From NCBI GenBank assembly GCA_963836015.1, contig CAWIIF010000015.1, forward strand, positions 2,170,001 through 2,234,000: DNA of 64,000 nt, written 5' to 3'. Source of the stretch: CAWCDJ01 sp963836015. GTDB taxonomy: Bacteria; Acidobacteriota; Terriglobia; Bryobacterales; Bryobacteraceae. The translations under genes were made by a program, and so were the position numbers. Shown here in pieces: positions 25,393 to 32,477 of this stretch. The notes under the pieces were generated by a model. That model had not been told where the DNA came from and did no database searches. It was given only the letters and a program-made list of their open reading frames with translations. Each line of letters opens with the position of its first letter. The first letter of the stretch is position 1.

Positions 25393-25935
25393 TCAGAGGT
25401 CATTGACAACGTCGTTGATGGAGTTGAGGTTCAGCATGGCCTCACGTACTGCCGCCGCGATGTCGCTGCTGCGATCCAGGAAGGACCGTGCATCCATAGC
25501 TTGCACATTTACCGTGATTTGTGACGTGGAAGTACTTTGGGTTGCCGCGCTGTTGCCGGTCGCCGCCTGTGTTTGCGGTTCGTAGGCTCTCGGCGTTCCG
25601 GATTGGCCATAGTCCACCATGGAGAGCCCGGATGACGTATCGTCAGCTTCAAAAGCGACAGACGGGGGAAGAGCGTACTTCACCAATGGCGGCGGTGCGG
25701 CCGAATCGCCGCCGCCGAAGAGCCCCATCAGCCCGCTCACCAGCGGTATGGCTCCGAGTGCGCTCTTGAGGACGGTGGAAGCTACCGATCCGATTCCACC
25801 GCCGCCCGTCTGGCCCCCGGATGAGGATCCTGCGCTTCCCTCCAACGTGGGGATCAGGCTGCTCAAGTCGAAGCCTTGGTTTCCGAAAATGCTCGCAAAG
25901 AGGTTATACAGCGTGTCTTGTGTGTTGCTGGCCAT
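25393..25935 (-). CDS. Short tape-measure-like protein
   Basis: A 180-residue protein located where siphoviruses encode the tape measure, directly after the frameshifted tail chaperones. It has a small helical N-terminus, a glycine/serine-rich stretch, a hydrophobic segment (about residues 48-75, IGSVASTVLKSALGAIPLVS), a linker, and a C-terminus (VNVQAMDARSFLDRSSDIAA then AVREAMLNLN) that resembles the C-terminal end of phage tape measures. Most tape measures exceed 600 residues; this size predicts a very short tail, as with gene transfer agents. Its start overlaps the end of the frameshift extension by 32 bases, the usual arrangement. Confidence 0.6.
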   Translation of the reverse strand: MASNTQDTLYNLFASIFGNQGFDLSSLIPTLEGSAGSSSGGQTGGGGIGSVASTVLKSALGAIPLVSGLMGLFGGGDSAAPPPLVKYALPPSVAFEADDTSSGLSMVDYGQSGTPRAYEPQTQAATGNSAATQSTSTSQITVNVQAMDARSFLDRSSDIAAAVREAMLNLNSINDVVNDL

Positions 25936-26616
25936 CTTTGATCTCCTTCGAGAGTTCCTGTTCCAGGATCAGGAATGCGTCTGCCTGTCGCGCGGACAAC
26001 TCGTCGATCCGAAGTCCGCCTAGGTGCCGGCGTACCAGGAATTCTTCGACCAGGCTCTGGCTGTCCGCCGTAATGTAGGATTGTGGGCAGGAGTCGATCG
26101 CAACCTGCTTTCGTGCCCAAACGGGTGCGCGGGCCCGGCTCACCGGCTGTGACAGCCAGCCGCACCGGCGCTTGATTTCCAGGCCGGATCGCCGGCAGAT
26201 GTCGCACCTCCAACCGGCCTGGTTGGCGAAGTGAAAGTGGAAGGCGACAATCAGTTTTTTCGTTCGGCCTCGGTCAGCCCCGTCTCCGCCCGCACCGCCT
26301 CGAGAGCTTCGCGGAAGAGCTCCTCCGGCCCGCTCTCCGCGAGCAGGAGCGGCGTAGCCTCGGTCCCGTCCACTTCGAGTCCTGCCACTGACTGTAGCCC
26401 CCACTCGACATACAGGCGGTCGACTTCGGCCCGAAGCACTCCCGCGTCCATCTTGGCGCCCGCGTCCTCGCCGGCTTCCAGAAATTCGACGCGCCGTGCC
26501 AGTTCCCGCACGCGGCGCATCAGGTCGATCCGCCGCCCGAATGACATCCTTGCGACCGAGTATCTGACCCCCGGCGCTAGTTGCGATTCCACGAGCTTCA
26601 CGCTTTCGTAGGTCAT
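25904..26616 (-). CDS. Tail assembly chaperone fusion made by -1 frameshifting (G-GT type)
   Basis: The upstream frame (26616 to the TGA at 26253-26251) continues in the -1 frame from 26254 to a TAA at 25906-25904. Joined product: 121 residues plus 116 residues, 237 in all. The extension begins LIVAFHFHFANQAGWRCDIC and contains a CxxC...C group, then a helical end with ELSARQADAFLILEQELS. The extension has no methionine and no credible start codon, so frameshifting is the only evident route to express it. Its end overlaps the tape-measure-like gene. In lambda the equivalent gpG-T fusion recruits tail tube subunits to the tape measure. Confidence 0.8.
26251..26616 (-). CDS. Tail assembly chaperone, short form (G-like)
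   Basis: A 121-residue, acidic, mainly helical protein starting MTYESVKLVESQLAPGVRYS; its ATG overlaps the stop of the tail tube gene (ATGA), and the 21 residues upstream in the frame belong to that overlap. It includes FGRRIDLMRRVRELARRVEF, then EVDRLYVEWGLQSVAGLEVD, and ends AERKN. Position between tail tube and tape measure, plus the slippery heptamer at its last codons, identify it as the first-frame tail chaperone. Most ribosomes would stop here, giving excess short form over the fusion. Confidence 0.8.
   Translation of the reverse strand: MTYESVKLVESQLAPGVRYSVARMSFGRRIDLMRRVRELARRVEFLEAGEDAGAKMDAGVLRAEVDRLYVEWGLQSVAGLEVDGTEATPLLLAESGPEELFREALEAVRAETGLTEAERKN
26254..26260 (-). promoter_or_regulatory. 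Programmed -1 ribosomal frameshift site (A AAA AAC)
   Basis: On the minus strand the zero frame reads CGA AAA AAC TGA, so the heptamer A-AAA-AAC is in exactly the register (X XXY YYZ) required for tandem -1 slippage, one codon before the stop. A GAGG stretch lies about eight bases upstream and could act as an internal Shine-Dalgarno stimulator. A 9-bp perfect hairpin (26214-26222 with 26179-26187) lies 31 bases downstream, farther than usual for a stimulatory structure. Confidence 0.85.
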
Positions 26617-27785
26617 GCGAACGCCACCGAGATTTCGTCGTCCACCGTTCCCTGTGCCCGCGACGCCCGGAAGTGCCATTGCAGCCGGTTCGCGCTGTCA
26701 TCGAATTCCGGAACCTCCGGCACGACACTTTTCAGGTAGACCGCCATCATTTGGCCGGCCGATTCCCCCAGTTGGAACATCACGCTGATGGGCGATTGCT
26801 GCCGCGCCGCCTGGTACAAGCCCTTGGTGGCGTCATCATCCATCGAGTAGAGGTCGAACGCAGCGGTCACCGATCGTTGACCCGGCGCGATCGCGCGTGG
26901 CAGGCTCGATCCGAATTCCTTCGACCGTGTGTCTAGATTGTTGCGGACCACCACCGAAGCGCCCGTGATCGTAAAGAACTGAGTGGCCGTGGTCCCGATC
27001 CACGCTTGCCCCAGGTTGCCGGGCACCACCGAGTAGTCGAATGCGCCGAGCGCCGGTTCCTCCGGGAAGGTCGTCAACAATCCCGCGCCCCCGGCGTCGC
27101 CAGTGTTGTCCACGACATCTTTTGCGACCCCGCTGAACCGCACCTCGTGATAATCGCCGTTCACCTGGATTTCCATCTGGTCCACAGCCGCGCCGCTCAC
27201 CAGTCGCTGTACCGCCGTCGTCGGGCTCCAATAGTCGAATACCGTCACACTCGGTAGCTCCGTCTTGGGCGCATACGTGACGGTCGTTCCCAGCGTCGAG
27301 CCGGCCGCCGGAGGCGACGTGAAGGGTGCATTGAGTTGCACCGTATCGGCGTCCACGATCGCCGCCACGAAGCGCATCTCGCCGCCGGAAGTCACAGCCT
27401 GTCCGGGTGTTAGGAGGTGCGGCCCGCTGAACGCAAGTCTTCCGCTTGCGGTGCAGGAGGCGACCGTTCCCCCGCCGAACGGCATCGGGGCTCCGCCCAG
27501 CGCCGCCTGGAATAGCGGTCCGTAGCACGGGTTCCCGGCGCTCTTGTCCCAGCTCGTGAGGTAGGTTCGGAGTTCGAAGTTCGTCCGCCGCCTGCCCCCT
27601 AGGGGCGCGCCCGCGAATGTCCGGCTCCCGGTCTTGTCCTTGCGAGCCGCCGCGTCCTGCTGTTGTTGTACCGTGAGTTTCAGCGCCGGTATGCGGTTCA
27701 AGGCTTCGAGCGCTCCCACCTGTCCGTAGACGCTTTCCAGCGCCGTGTAGAAGCGGTTTGCATTTGAGGAAATATAGGATGGCAT
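26613..27785 (-). CDS. Major tail tube protein
   Basis: A 390-residue protein of the phage tail-tube type: N-terminus with SNANRFYTALESVYGQVGAL, a conserved FELRTYLTSWDKSAGNPCYG, long beta regions and a C-terminus ending RLQWHFRASRAQGTVDDEIS. An inserted beta module at about residues 105-170 (TPGQAVTSGGEMRFVAAIVD) is larger than in minimal tube proteins and may project from the tail. It lies after the tail terminator gene and before the chaperones, the canonical order. Stop and start codons overlap with the chaperone gene (ATGA); one base separates its start from the preceding gene. Confidence 0.8.
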   Translation of the reverse strand: MPSYISSNANRFYTALESVYGQVGALEALNRIPALKLTVQQQQDAAARKDKTGSRTFAGAPLGGRRRTNFELRTYLTSWDKSAGNPCYGPLFQAALGGAPMPFGGGTVASCTASGRLAFSGPHLLTPGQAVTSGGEMRFVAAIVDADTVQLNAPFTSPPAAGSTLGTTVTYAPKTELPSVTVFDYWSPTTAVQRLVSGAAVDQMEIQVNGDYHEVRFSGVAKDVVDNTGDAGGAGLLTTFPEEPALGAFDYSVVPGNLGQAWIGTTATQFFTITGASVVVRNNLDTRSKEFGSSLPRAIAPGQRSVTAAFDLYSMDDDATKGLYQAARQQSPISVMFQLGESAGQMMAVYLKSVVPEVPEFDDSANRLQWHFRASRAQGTVDDEISVAFA

Positions 27786-27786
27786 T

Positions 27787-28278
27787 TCAGTTCCTGCTCA
27801 CTCCGATCTCGAAGGTGACTTTCGCCACCTGAATGAAATTCCTGCCGCCTTGCTTGACGGCCCCGAAGGTCACCTGGTACCCGCCGCCGTAGAACATTCC
27901 GTCGCCCCAGTCCCCGCGGCTCGAGTCCAGCACATAGGTTGCGGCGTCCACATACAGCTCCAGGGCGTCCTGCAGTCCCTCGAGTCGATCTTGCGAATGC
28001 CGTACCTCGACCGCCATCTGCGTCCGCCCCGAAAATGTCCTGAATTTCTCGGTGAGGTCGTTGACGATCTTCTCGCAGTACACCTGGATCAGCGGATATC
28101 GCGCATTGCCGCTCCGCTCGGCCAGGTCCGCAGCCACGTTTTGCAGCGTGATCTGCGGTATGGTCAGTCCGTTGGCCGGCCCCGCTGAAAGAGCCGCGAG
28201 GCCGGCGCCCATGCCCGTTGGCGTGCTGAACCGCTGCACGACCTTATTAGTTGCTGCGCTTCCGATTTTCGATGTCAT
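27787..28278 (-). CDS. Tail terminator/completion protein
   Basis: A 163-residue protein starting at ATG 28278-28276, overlapping the connector stop (TGATG); the 59 residues upstream in the frame are shadow. It shows the mixed alpha/beta layout of phage tail terminators or neck proteins: an N-terminal helix, then YPLIQVYCEKIVNDLTEKFR, MAVEVRHSQDRLEGLQDALE and a final strand IQVAKVTFEIGVSRN. These cap the tail tube and join it to the head. Call rests on order and on general resemblance rather than a firm motif. Confidence 0.6.
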   Translation of the reverse strand: MTSKIGSAATNKVVQRFSTPTGMGAGLAALSAGPANGLTIPQITLQNVAADLAERSGNARYPLIQVYCEKIVNDLTEKFRTFSGRTQMAVEVRHSQDRLEGLQDALELYVDAATYVLDSSRGDWGDGMFYGGGYQVTFGAVKQGGRNFIQVAKVTFEIGVSRN

Positions 28279-29042
28279 CAGCCCCTCTGAATCATCCGCG
28301 GGACGGGGTACAAGTACGCGGCAGCCTGGCCCTGTCCGGGTGTCGTGCCGCTCGTCGCCGGCACCCCCGGTTGCAGCCAGTAGCCGCCTGGCGGGAGAAG
28401 CGCTCCGTTTTGCCGTACCAAGCGGTCCAGGGCGGTCCCGACATACACGTTCCAACCGGCCGCATTGGCAGGCGCGCTGCCTGGTTGCACAAGCAGAGTC
28501 TGGTTCGAAACCGATAACGACGTTGGAACGGCGGGGGCGCCTTCCTCCCCTGTCGCGTTCACCCAGGCCGCTGTTACGTAATAGGTGCCGCCCGGCAGCA
28601 GGCCCGCGGCGGCCGTCACGTTTGGCGTTTGCGCCACGGGTATCGGATCACTGGTGATTCCGAGGCCGGCATTCAGCAGCTTTTCATAGGCCCACCTGGC
28701 CTGCTGCTCGAACTCGTCACGCTTGCGGGCGTACCGGTCATTCGATTGGTTGAAATACGCGTCACTGTAGACGAGTCGCAGGGTTCGGTACGTGTGCCAC
28801 AACCGCAGCGGTGTCGTTACCACGACGCTCCCGAGTCCCGGCGCCTGGATCGTGAAGTTCCATCCCGATGCCGGAATCCTTCGCCGCAGCAGTTCTTCGA
28901 TTTCGATGCCGGCCTGTTCGTGTGCCAGGGCCAGCTTCTTGGTGAGGTCGATCCCCTCGGTGCTGGCGACGTCCAGAAGCTGGGAGTCCTGGGCCGAGAG
29001 ATCTTCGATGCTGGATGGTGGACCGTCCGTATACAGTGCCAT
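28278..29042 (-). CDS. Head-tail connector/adaptor with C-terminal Ig/FN3-like domain
   Basis: A 254-residue protein. Residues 1-120 are helical (DLSAQDSQLLDVASTEGIDL, AGIEIEELLRR, LRLVYSDAYFNQSNDRYARK), similar to siphovirus head-tail adaptors that bind the portal. From about residue 135 a beta domain follows (GLLPGGTYYVTAAWVNATGE, AAGWNVYVGTALDRLVRQNG), the kind of Ig/fibronectin module phages append to surface proteins. Located between the capsid genes and the tail terminator, which supports the adaptor role. Confidence 0.6.
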   Translation of the reverse strand: MALYTDGPPSSIEDLSAQDSQLLDVASTEGIDLTKKLALAHEQAGIEIEELLRRRIPASGWNFTIQAPGLGSVVVTTPLRLWHTYRTLRLVYSDAYFNQSNDRYARKRDEFEQQARWAYEKLLNAGLGITSDPIPVAQTPNVTAAAGLLPGGTYYVTAAWVNATGEEGAPAVPTSLSVSNQTLLVQPGSAPANAAGWNVYVGTALDRLVRQNGALLPPGGYWLQPGVPATSGTTPGQGQAAAYLYPVPRMIQRG

Positions 29043-29056
29043 GTCGGTTTGCCCGT

Positions 29057-29374
29057 CTACTTCGAAGCCGCTTTCTTCAGCCGCTCCAGGTCGCTGTTGG
29101 ATAGAACCGTAACCTGGACCTTGGCGGCCGCGGCAAGCTGTTCCGCCGCCCGGATCGCCTCGGCCTGAAGCGCTTGAAATTGCGCCTTCTCCTTGTCATC
29201 CGCCAGCCGTGCCAGCCCCTCCGCCATGAGCTTGGCTGCCAGACGCCTCGGCACCTCCGTCCTGGTGCCCTCCTTCCCGCCGTCCGGCGTCTCCTTGCTC
29301 ACCATCAGTGGAAACGCATCCACAATCTGGGCTTCTATGTCGCGAATCTTCTGGTAGTAGTGCTTCAGATCCAT
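29057..29374 (-). CDS. Small helical head-region protein
   Basis: A 105-residue protein with ATG at 29374 and GGAGAG upstream; the longer frame to 29833 is a shadow of the capsid gene. It is nearly all helix, with MDLKHYYQKIRDIEAQIVDA at the start and a coiled-coil-like middle (LADDKEKAQFQALQAEAIRA). No family recognised. Its place between major capsid and connector genes suggests a capsid decoration, head-completion or assembly factor. Confidence 0.6.
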   Translation of the reverse strand: MDLKHYYQKIRDIEAQIVDAFPLMVSKETPDGGKEGTRTEVPRRLAAKLMAEGLARLADDKEKAQFQALQAEAIRAAEQLAAAAKVQVTVLSNSDLERLKKAASK

Positions 29375-29457
29375 TTCGTCTCTCCTGTTGGGGCGGGCGT
29401 TCAGCCCGCCCCGGGTTTCTCTTTGCTGGATGGCCGAATCTTCCGAGACCGGTTGGT

Positions 29458-30369
29458 CTAGGTGTTCACCTGCACGCCCGCCGCATTCCGCAGAACGCCG
29501 CAGCCGTAAAGCACATCGACGGTGAACTGCTGGGCCAGCGTGTTCGGCTGGTAGCTCATCACCACGCGCATCCCGAAGTTGCCGAGCTCGGCGTACTCCG
29601 CGATCGCGCCGGTGCCGGGCAGGGGCTGCGGCAGGCGGCGGATCACCAGGCCCAGCGCGTTCTTCGTGAACGCCATGTTGTGCGTAGTCACCGGGCTGCT
29701 CCCGGTCTTCTCGACGAACTGCGAACGGAAGACGAAGAAGTCCTTCACCTTGCCGACCGAGCCATCCACCAGCGTCCGCAGGCCCGCGTCGCCGGCGGTC
29801 TGGAACTCGCTGAACCGCGGAATCTGCCGCCATGCCGAATACGTGTTGGCATCCACCACCATGAACTTCTGCTCGGTGGGCGGCACCTTGGCGAGGAAGA
29901 GAGCTGTCTCCGCCGCGTCGATCGTCGCTTCCGTGATCTGCGTTCCGGGCGTGCCCACTGGCTCGTTGGCCGTGAACCCGGCATAGAGACTCAACAGGTC
30001 GCTCTCGATCTTCTGTGCAATGGCTGCCACGGCGGGCTCCATGTAGATCTTCAGCAGGTCCGGCACCGCCAGAACCTTGGTGACGTCCGGGATCTGGAAG
30101 GTCGCTTCCGCGTGAGTGTTGAGCACGATCTGCGCGTTGCCCAGGCTCGGGTTCTGCGTCTGTACCGTCCCGCCTTCCGCGATGTTGTTGGCCACCATCG
30201 TCGGCGGAATCGGAATGTTGATCGTATCGCCGGCCTGCGCCAGTACCGGCTCGTAGTCGCGATTCACCAGGTTCCCCATCACGAGGTTCCCAACCAGCAC
30301 CGGCAATGCATCCGCCGCCACCAGCTTCACGATCGCGTTAGCGACGTTTGTTGAAGTAATTGCTGCCAT
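29458..30369 (-). CDS. Major capsid protein (P22-coat-like/HK97 fold)
   Basis: A 303-residue protein with the N-terminal pattern of P22-coat-type proteins: ANAIVKLVAADALPVLVGNL, NLVNRDYEPVLAQAGDTINI, then IAQKIESDLLSLYAGFT, KFMVVDANTYSAWRQIPRFS and a beta-rich end. It is preceded by a scaffolding-type gene and no protease gene, which fits capsids that assemble on a separate scaffold without proteolytic maturation. A strong ribosome site AGGAGA precedes the ATG. This should be the most abundant product of the cluster. Confidence 0.8.
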   Translation of the reverse strand: MAAITSTNVANAIVKLVAADALPVLVGNLVMGNLVNRDYEPVLAQAGDTINIPIPPTMVANNIAEGGTVQTQNPSLGNAQIVLNTHAEATFQIPDVTKVLAVPDLLKIYMEPAVAAIAQKIESDLLSLYAGFTANEPVGTPGTQITEATIDAAETALFLAKVPPTEQKFMVVDANTYSAWRQIPRFSEFQTAGDAGLRTLVDGSVGKVKDFFVFRSQFVEKTGSSPVTTHNMAFTKNALGLVIRRLPQPLPGTGAIAEYAELGNFGMRVVMSYQPNTLAQQFTVDVLYGCGVLRNAAGVQVNT

Positions 30370-30417
30370 TCTTTCTCCTTGCTTGTCTGTGATTGCCGGC
30401 CGCCTGGCCGGGTATTG

Positions 30418-30969
30418 CTAGAGTCCCTTCAGGGTCTGCGACGCCACGCGCACGATCTCCTCACGCACGCGTTGCATCTCGTCCGCGCTCATACCAGGGC
30501 GGATTCGGTCCAGGTCGATCGTTTCCTTCCCGGCCGCCGGCGCTTTGAGGGTGCCGGTCATCCCGGTCCCGCCTGCGATTCGCGCCGGCAGAAACTCCGG
30601 GTTCTCCGAAACAAAGGTCGAGAGATAGTCGCGCAGCGGCGTGTCCCCCGACTCTCCCTGCGCTACAAAGCGGCCGTCTTCGGCTCTGAGGACCCCGTCC
30701 TGCACCGCTTTATACGCTAAATCGATCTTCGCTACGCCCAGCCGCTGAAGCTCGCTGCGGATCGCCGAGCTGCGTTGCGCTTCCTCGGCTGCCTTGCGGC
30801 TGCGCTTGTTCTCTTCCACCAGCTCGTTCACCCGCCGTTCGAGCTGTTCTCGCCGCCGCCTCTCTTCGACCAGTTCTGCCTGATGGGCCGGCGCGCTCTT
30901 GGACTGCTCTGCGCTCTGGTAATCCTGAATCGCCTGACGGACGATCGCTTGAATGTCGATGCCTTCCAT
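30418..30969 (-). CDS. Capsid scaffolding protein
   Basis: A 183-residue, highly charged helical protein. The ATG at 30969 has AGGAGG four bases upstream, so the 24 residues before it in the frame are not used. A long coiled coil (about residues 25-75: HQAELVEERRRREQLERRVN, ELVEENKRSRKAAEEAQ) is followed by a compact C-terminal segment (SADEMQRVREEIVRVASQTL) of the type that binds coat subunits. Location directly before the major capsid gene is the usual place of scaffolds. Confidence 0.75.
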   Translation of the reverse strand: MEGIDIQAIVRQAIQDYQSAEQSKSAPAHQAELVEERRRREQLERRVNELVEENKRSRKAAEEAQRSSAIRSELQRLGVAKIDLAYKAVQDGVLRAEDGRFVAQGESGDTPLRDYLSTFVSENPEFLPARIAGGTGMTGTLKAPAAGKETIDLDRIRPGMSADEMQRVREEIVRVASQTLKGL

Positions 30970-31009
30970 AAACCTCCTGGTGTTCTCTCTCTCCTCCGAG
31001 TCGGAAAAA

Positions 31010-31091
31010 CGGGGACTGGCATCGAAATTCCGCGCCGGCAATCTGTTGAAAACAGCGCCGGCCGCCAGCGGAATTTCGTTGCCTGTCCCCG
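31010..31091. repeat. REP-like palindrome, copy 2, inside the capsid operon
   Basis: Arms of 24 bases at 31010-31033 and 31068-31091 pair at 22 positions, and an inner hairpin CTGTT-GAA-AACAG lies in the loop. The arm words GGGACTGGCATCGAAATT and GCCTGTCCCC are shared with the element at 2989-3039. It sits in the 144-base gap between portal and scaffold genes, the largest non-coding gap of the cluster, and could attenuate or process the transcript there. Confidence 0.75.
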
Positions 31092-31113
31092 CTTTTCCAG
31101 CCGCGGTGTACTA

Positions 31114-32475
31114 TTAGGCCTTCTCGATTTCCTCCGCTACCTGGTTCTTGATCTCCTGCCTCGCGTCGCACAGGTACTTGAGCGCCAGCTTTTTGAAGAC
31201 CTGCTTCTTCAGCGTTTCCGAACCGATCCCCAGCTCCAGTAGCTTCTTGGCGTCATCCAGCTCGTTGCTGAAATCCTCGATGTCGAACTCATCCAGCCCC
31301 GAGATCTCGATCGTGATGTCGTCCTGCCGTGCTGCCAGAATCGCCCACAGCACCTGCTTCATGCCTTCCTTCATGGCATCGCCGTAAGCTCGCAGCACTT
31401 CTTGCGTCACGCTGAAGTCTCTCTGTTTGCTCAACCCCGACTGCCGCGCATCAGCCGCCCCGGCTTGGCTGATCAGGTAGCAGACGCGGTAGATTTCGTC
31501 TTTGAGGCTGGCCAGGTTGTCTGCCGCAATCTGGTAGACCTTGCCCTCCGGCTCCGTCCACCCGAACCGGTCTCCCGAGCCGAGTTGGATGTAGTACGAT
31601 TCGCCCACAACCTGGTTCCACTCACGGTCGGAGTAAACCACCGGCGTGGCGAACAGGCCCATGGTCAGCGCCCACGCCAGGGCGTTCGATTTGTTGAAGT
31701 GCTCCAGTTGCAGCAAGGCCGCCTTGTTCATCAGCCAGAGCCCGTCGCTTACCTTCATCTCGAAAAGAGGTACGCGACGGGCCGCCGCGAGGCCGTGCCG
31801 CCCCTCGTCGATCAGCTCCATCGGCTGGTCCTCGGCCGGTTTGCGATAGATCTGAAAGTTTTCCCGGTCGTAGTAGATCCACCGGGTCTCTCTCTCCCAC
31901 TTCGCGTCCGTCACCTTCGACTGCTGAAGACACGAAGTCCGGATCACCGCCCATTCCAGCCCGCCGGTCGGGTCGTAATTCCAGTTGATGACCTCTTCCG
32001 GACTGTACTCCACAAGGTAGGCTCGCGAACGACCGGAGGCGTCCTCCTCCGCCCGGCTGAGGGCCGCAGTTCCTGCCCGCGGGAAATCCACTACCGCGTA
32101 ACTGCTGCCGCACACCAGCGCCTGCACGAATTGCCTGCGAAAGAAGTCGCTCAGGTTCGTGCCCTTCAGGTCGCAATCGTCCGACAGCAGGTTGTAAAAG
32201 GCCTTCGCTGCCGGATCGTGTCCTTCGAACAGCATCACCGGCTCGCGCCTCAACAGCGTGGCCGCATACCAGTCGATGATGGATCCCGCATAGTTTTCGT
32301 AGAACACCCGGCTCAGGCGCTCGCCGTAGACCTCGGCCGGCTCCTTGTGGCGGCGCACAAGGTACTCGGACGCGTTCGCGCGCAGCCGTTCGCCGCCCGC
32401 GTAAAGATCCTGGTACTGCTTCCACATCGCCTTCCGTGCGATGTATTCCGGATGCTCCCGGTTGATGTTCTGCAT
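31114..32475 (-). CDS. Phage portal protein (DUF4055-like)
   Basis: A 453-residue protein starting MQNINREHPEYIARKAMWKQ at ATG 32475; the 182 residues upstream in the frame are a shadow of the terminase gene. The N-terminal half has YAGSIIDWYAATLLRREPVM and FFRRQFVQALVCGSSYAVVD, and the middle YLVEYSPEEVINWNYDPTGG followed by SNALAWALTMGLFATPVVYS, a layout seen in DUF4055/SPP1-type portals. The C-terminal helical region is acidic (ELDDAKKLLELGIGSETLKK). Portals form the dodecameric DNA gate. It follows the large terminase by two bases. Confidence 0.78.
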   Translation of the reverse strand: MQNINREHPEYIARKAMWKQYQDLYAGGERLRANASEYLVRRHKEPAEVYGERLSRVFYENYAGSIIDWYAATLLRREPVMLFEGHDPAAKAFYNLLSDDCDLKGTNLSDFFRRQFVQALVCGSSYAVVDFPRAGTAALSRAEEDASGRSRAYLVEYSPEEVINWNYDPTGGLEWAVIRTSCLQQSKVTDAKWERETRWIYYDRENFQIYRKPAEDQPMELIDEGRHGLAAARRVPLFEMKVSDGLWLMNKAALLQLEHFNKSNALAWALTMGLFATPVVYSDREWNQVVGESYYIQLGSGDRFGWTEPEGKVYQIAADNLASLKDEIYRVCYLISQAGAADARQSGLSKQRDFSVTQEVLRAYGDAMKEGMKQVLWAILAARQDDITIEISGLDEFDIEDFSNELDDAKKLLELGIGSETLKKQVFKKLALKYLCDARQEIKNQVAEEIEKA

Positions 32476-32477
32476 AA

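Noticed and set aside
2989..31091. The two REP-like palindromes as parts of a CRISPR array or as transposon ends
   Set aside because: Only two isolated copies 28 kb apart, without regular spacers, and nothing resembling a transposase lies near either copy.
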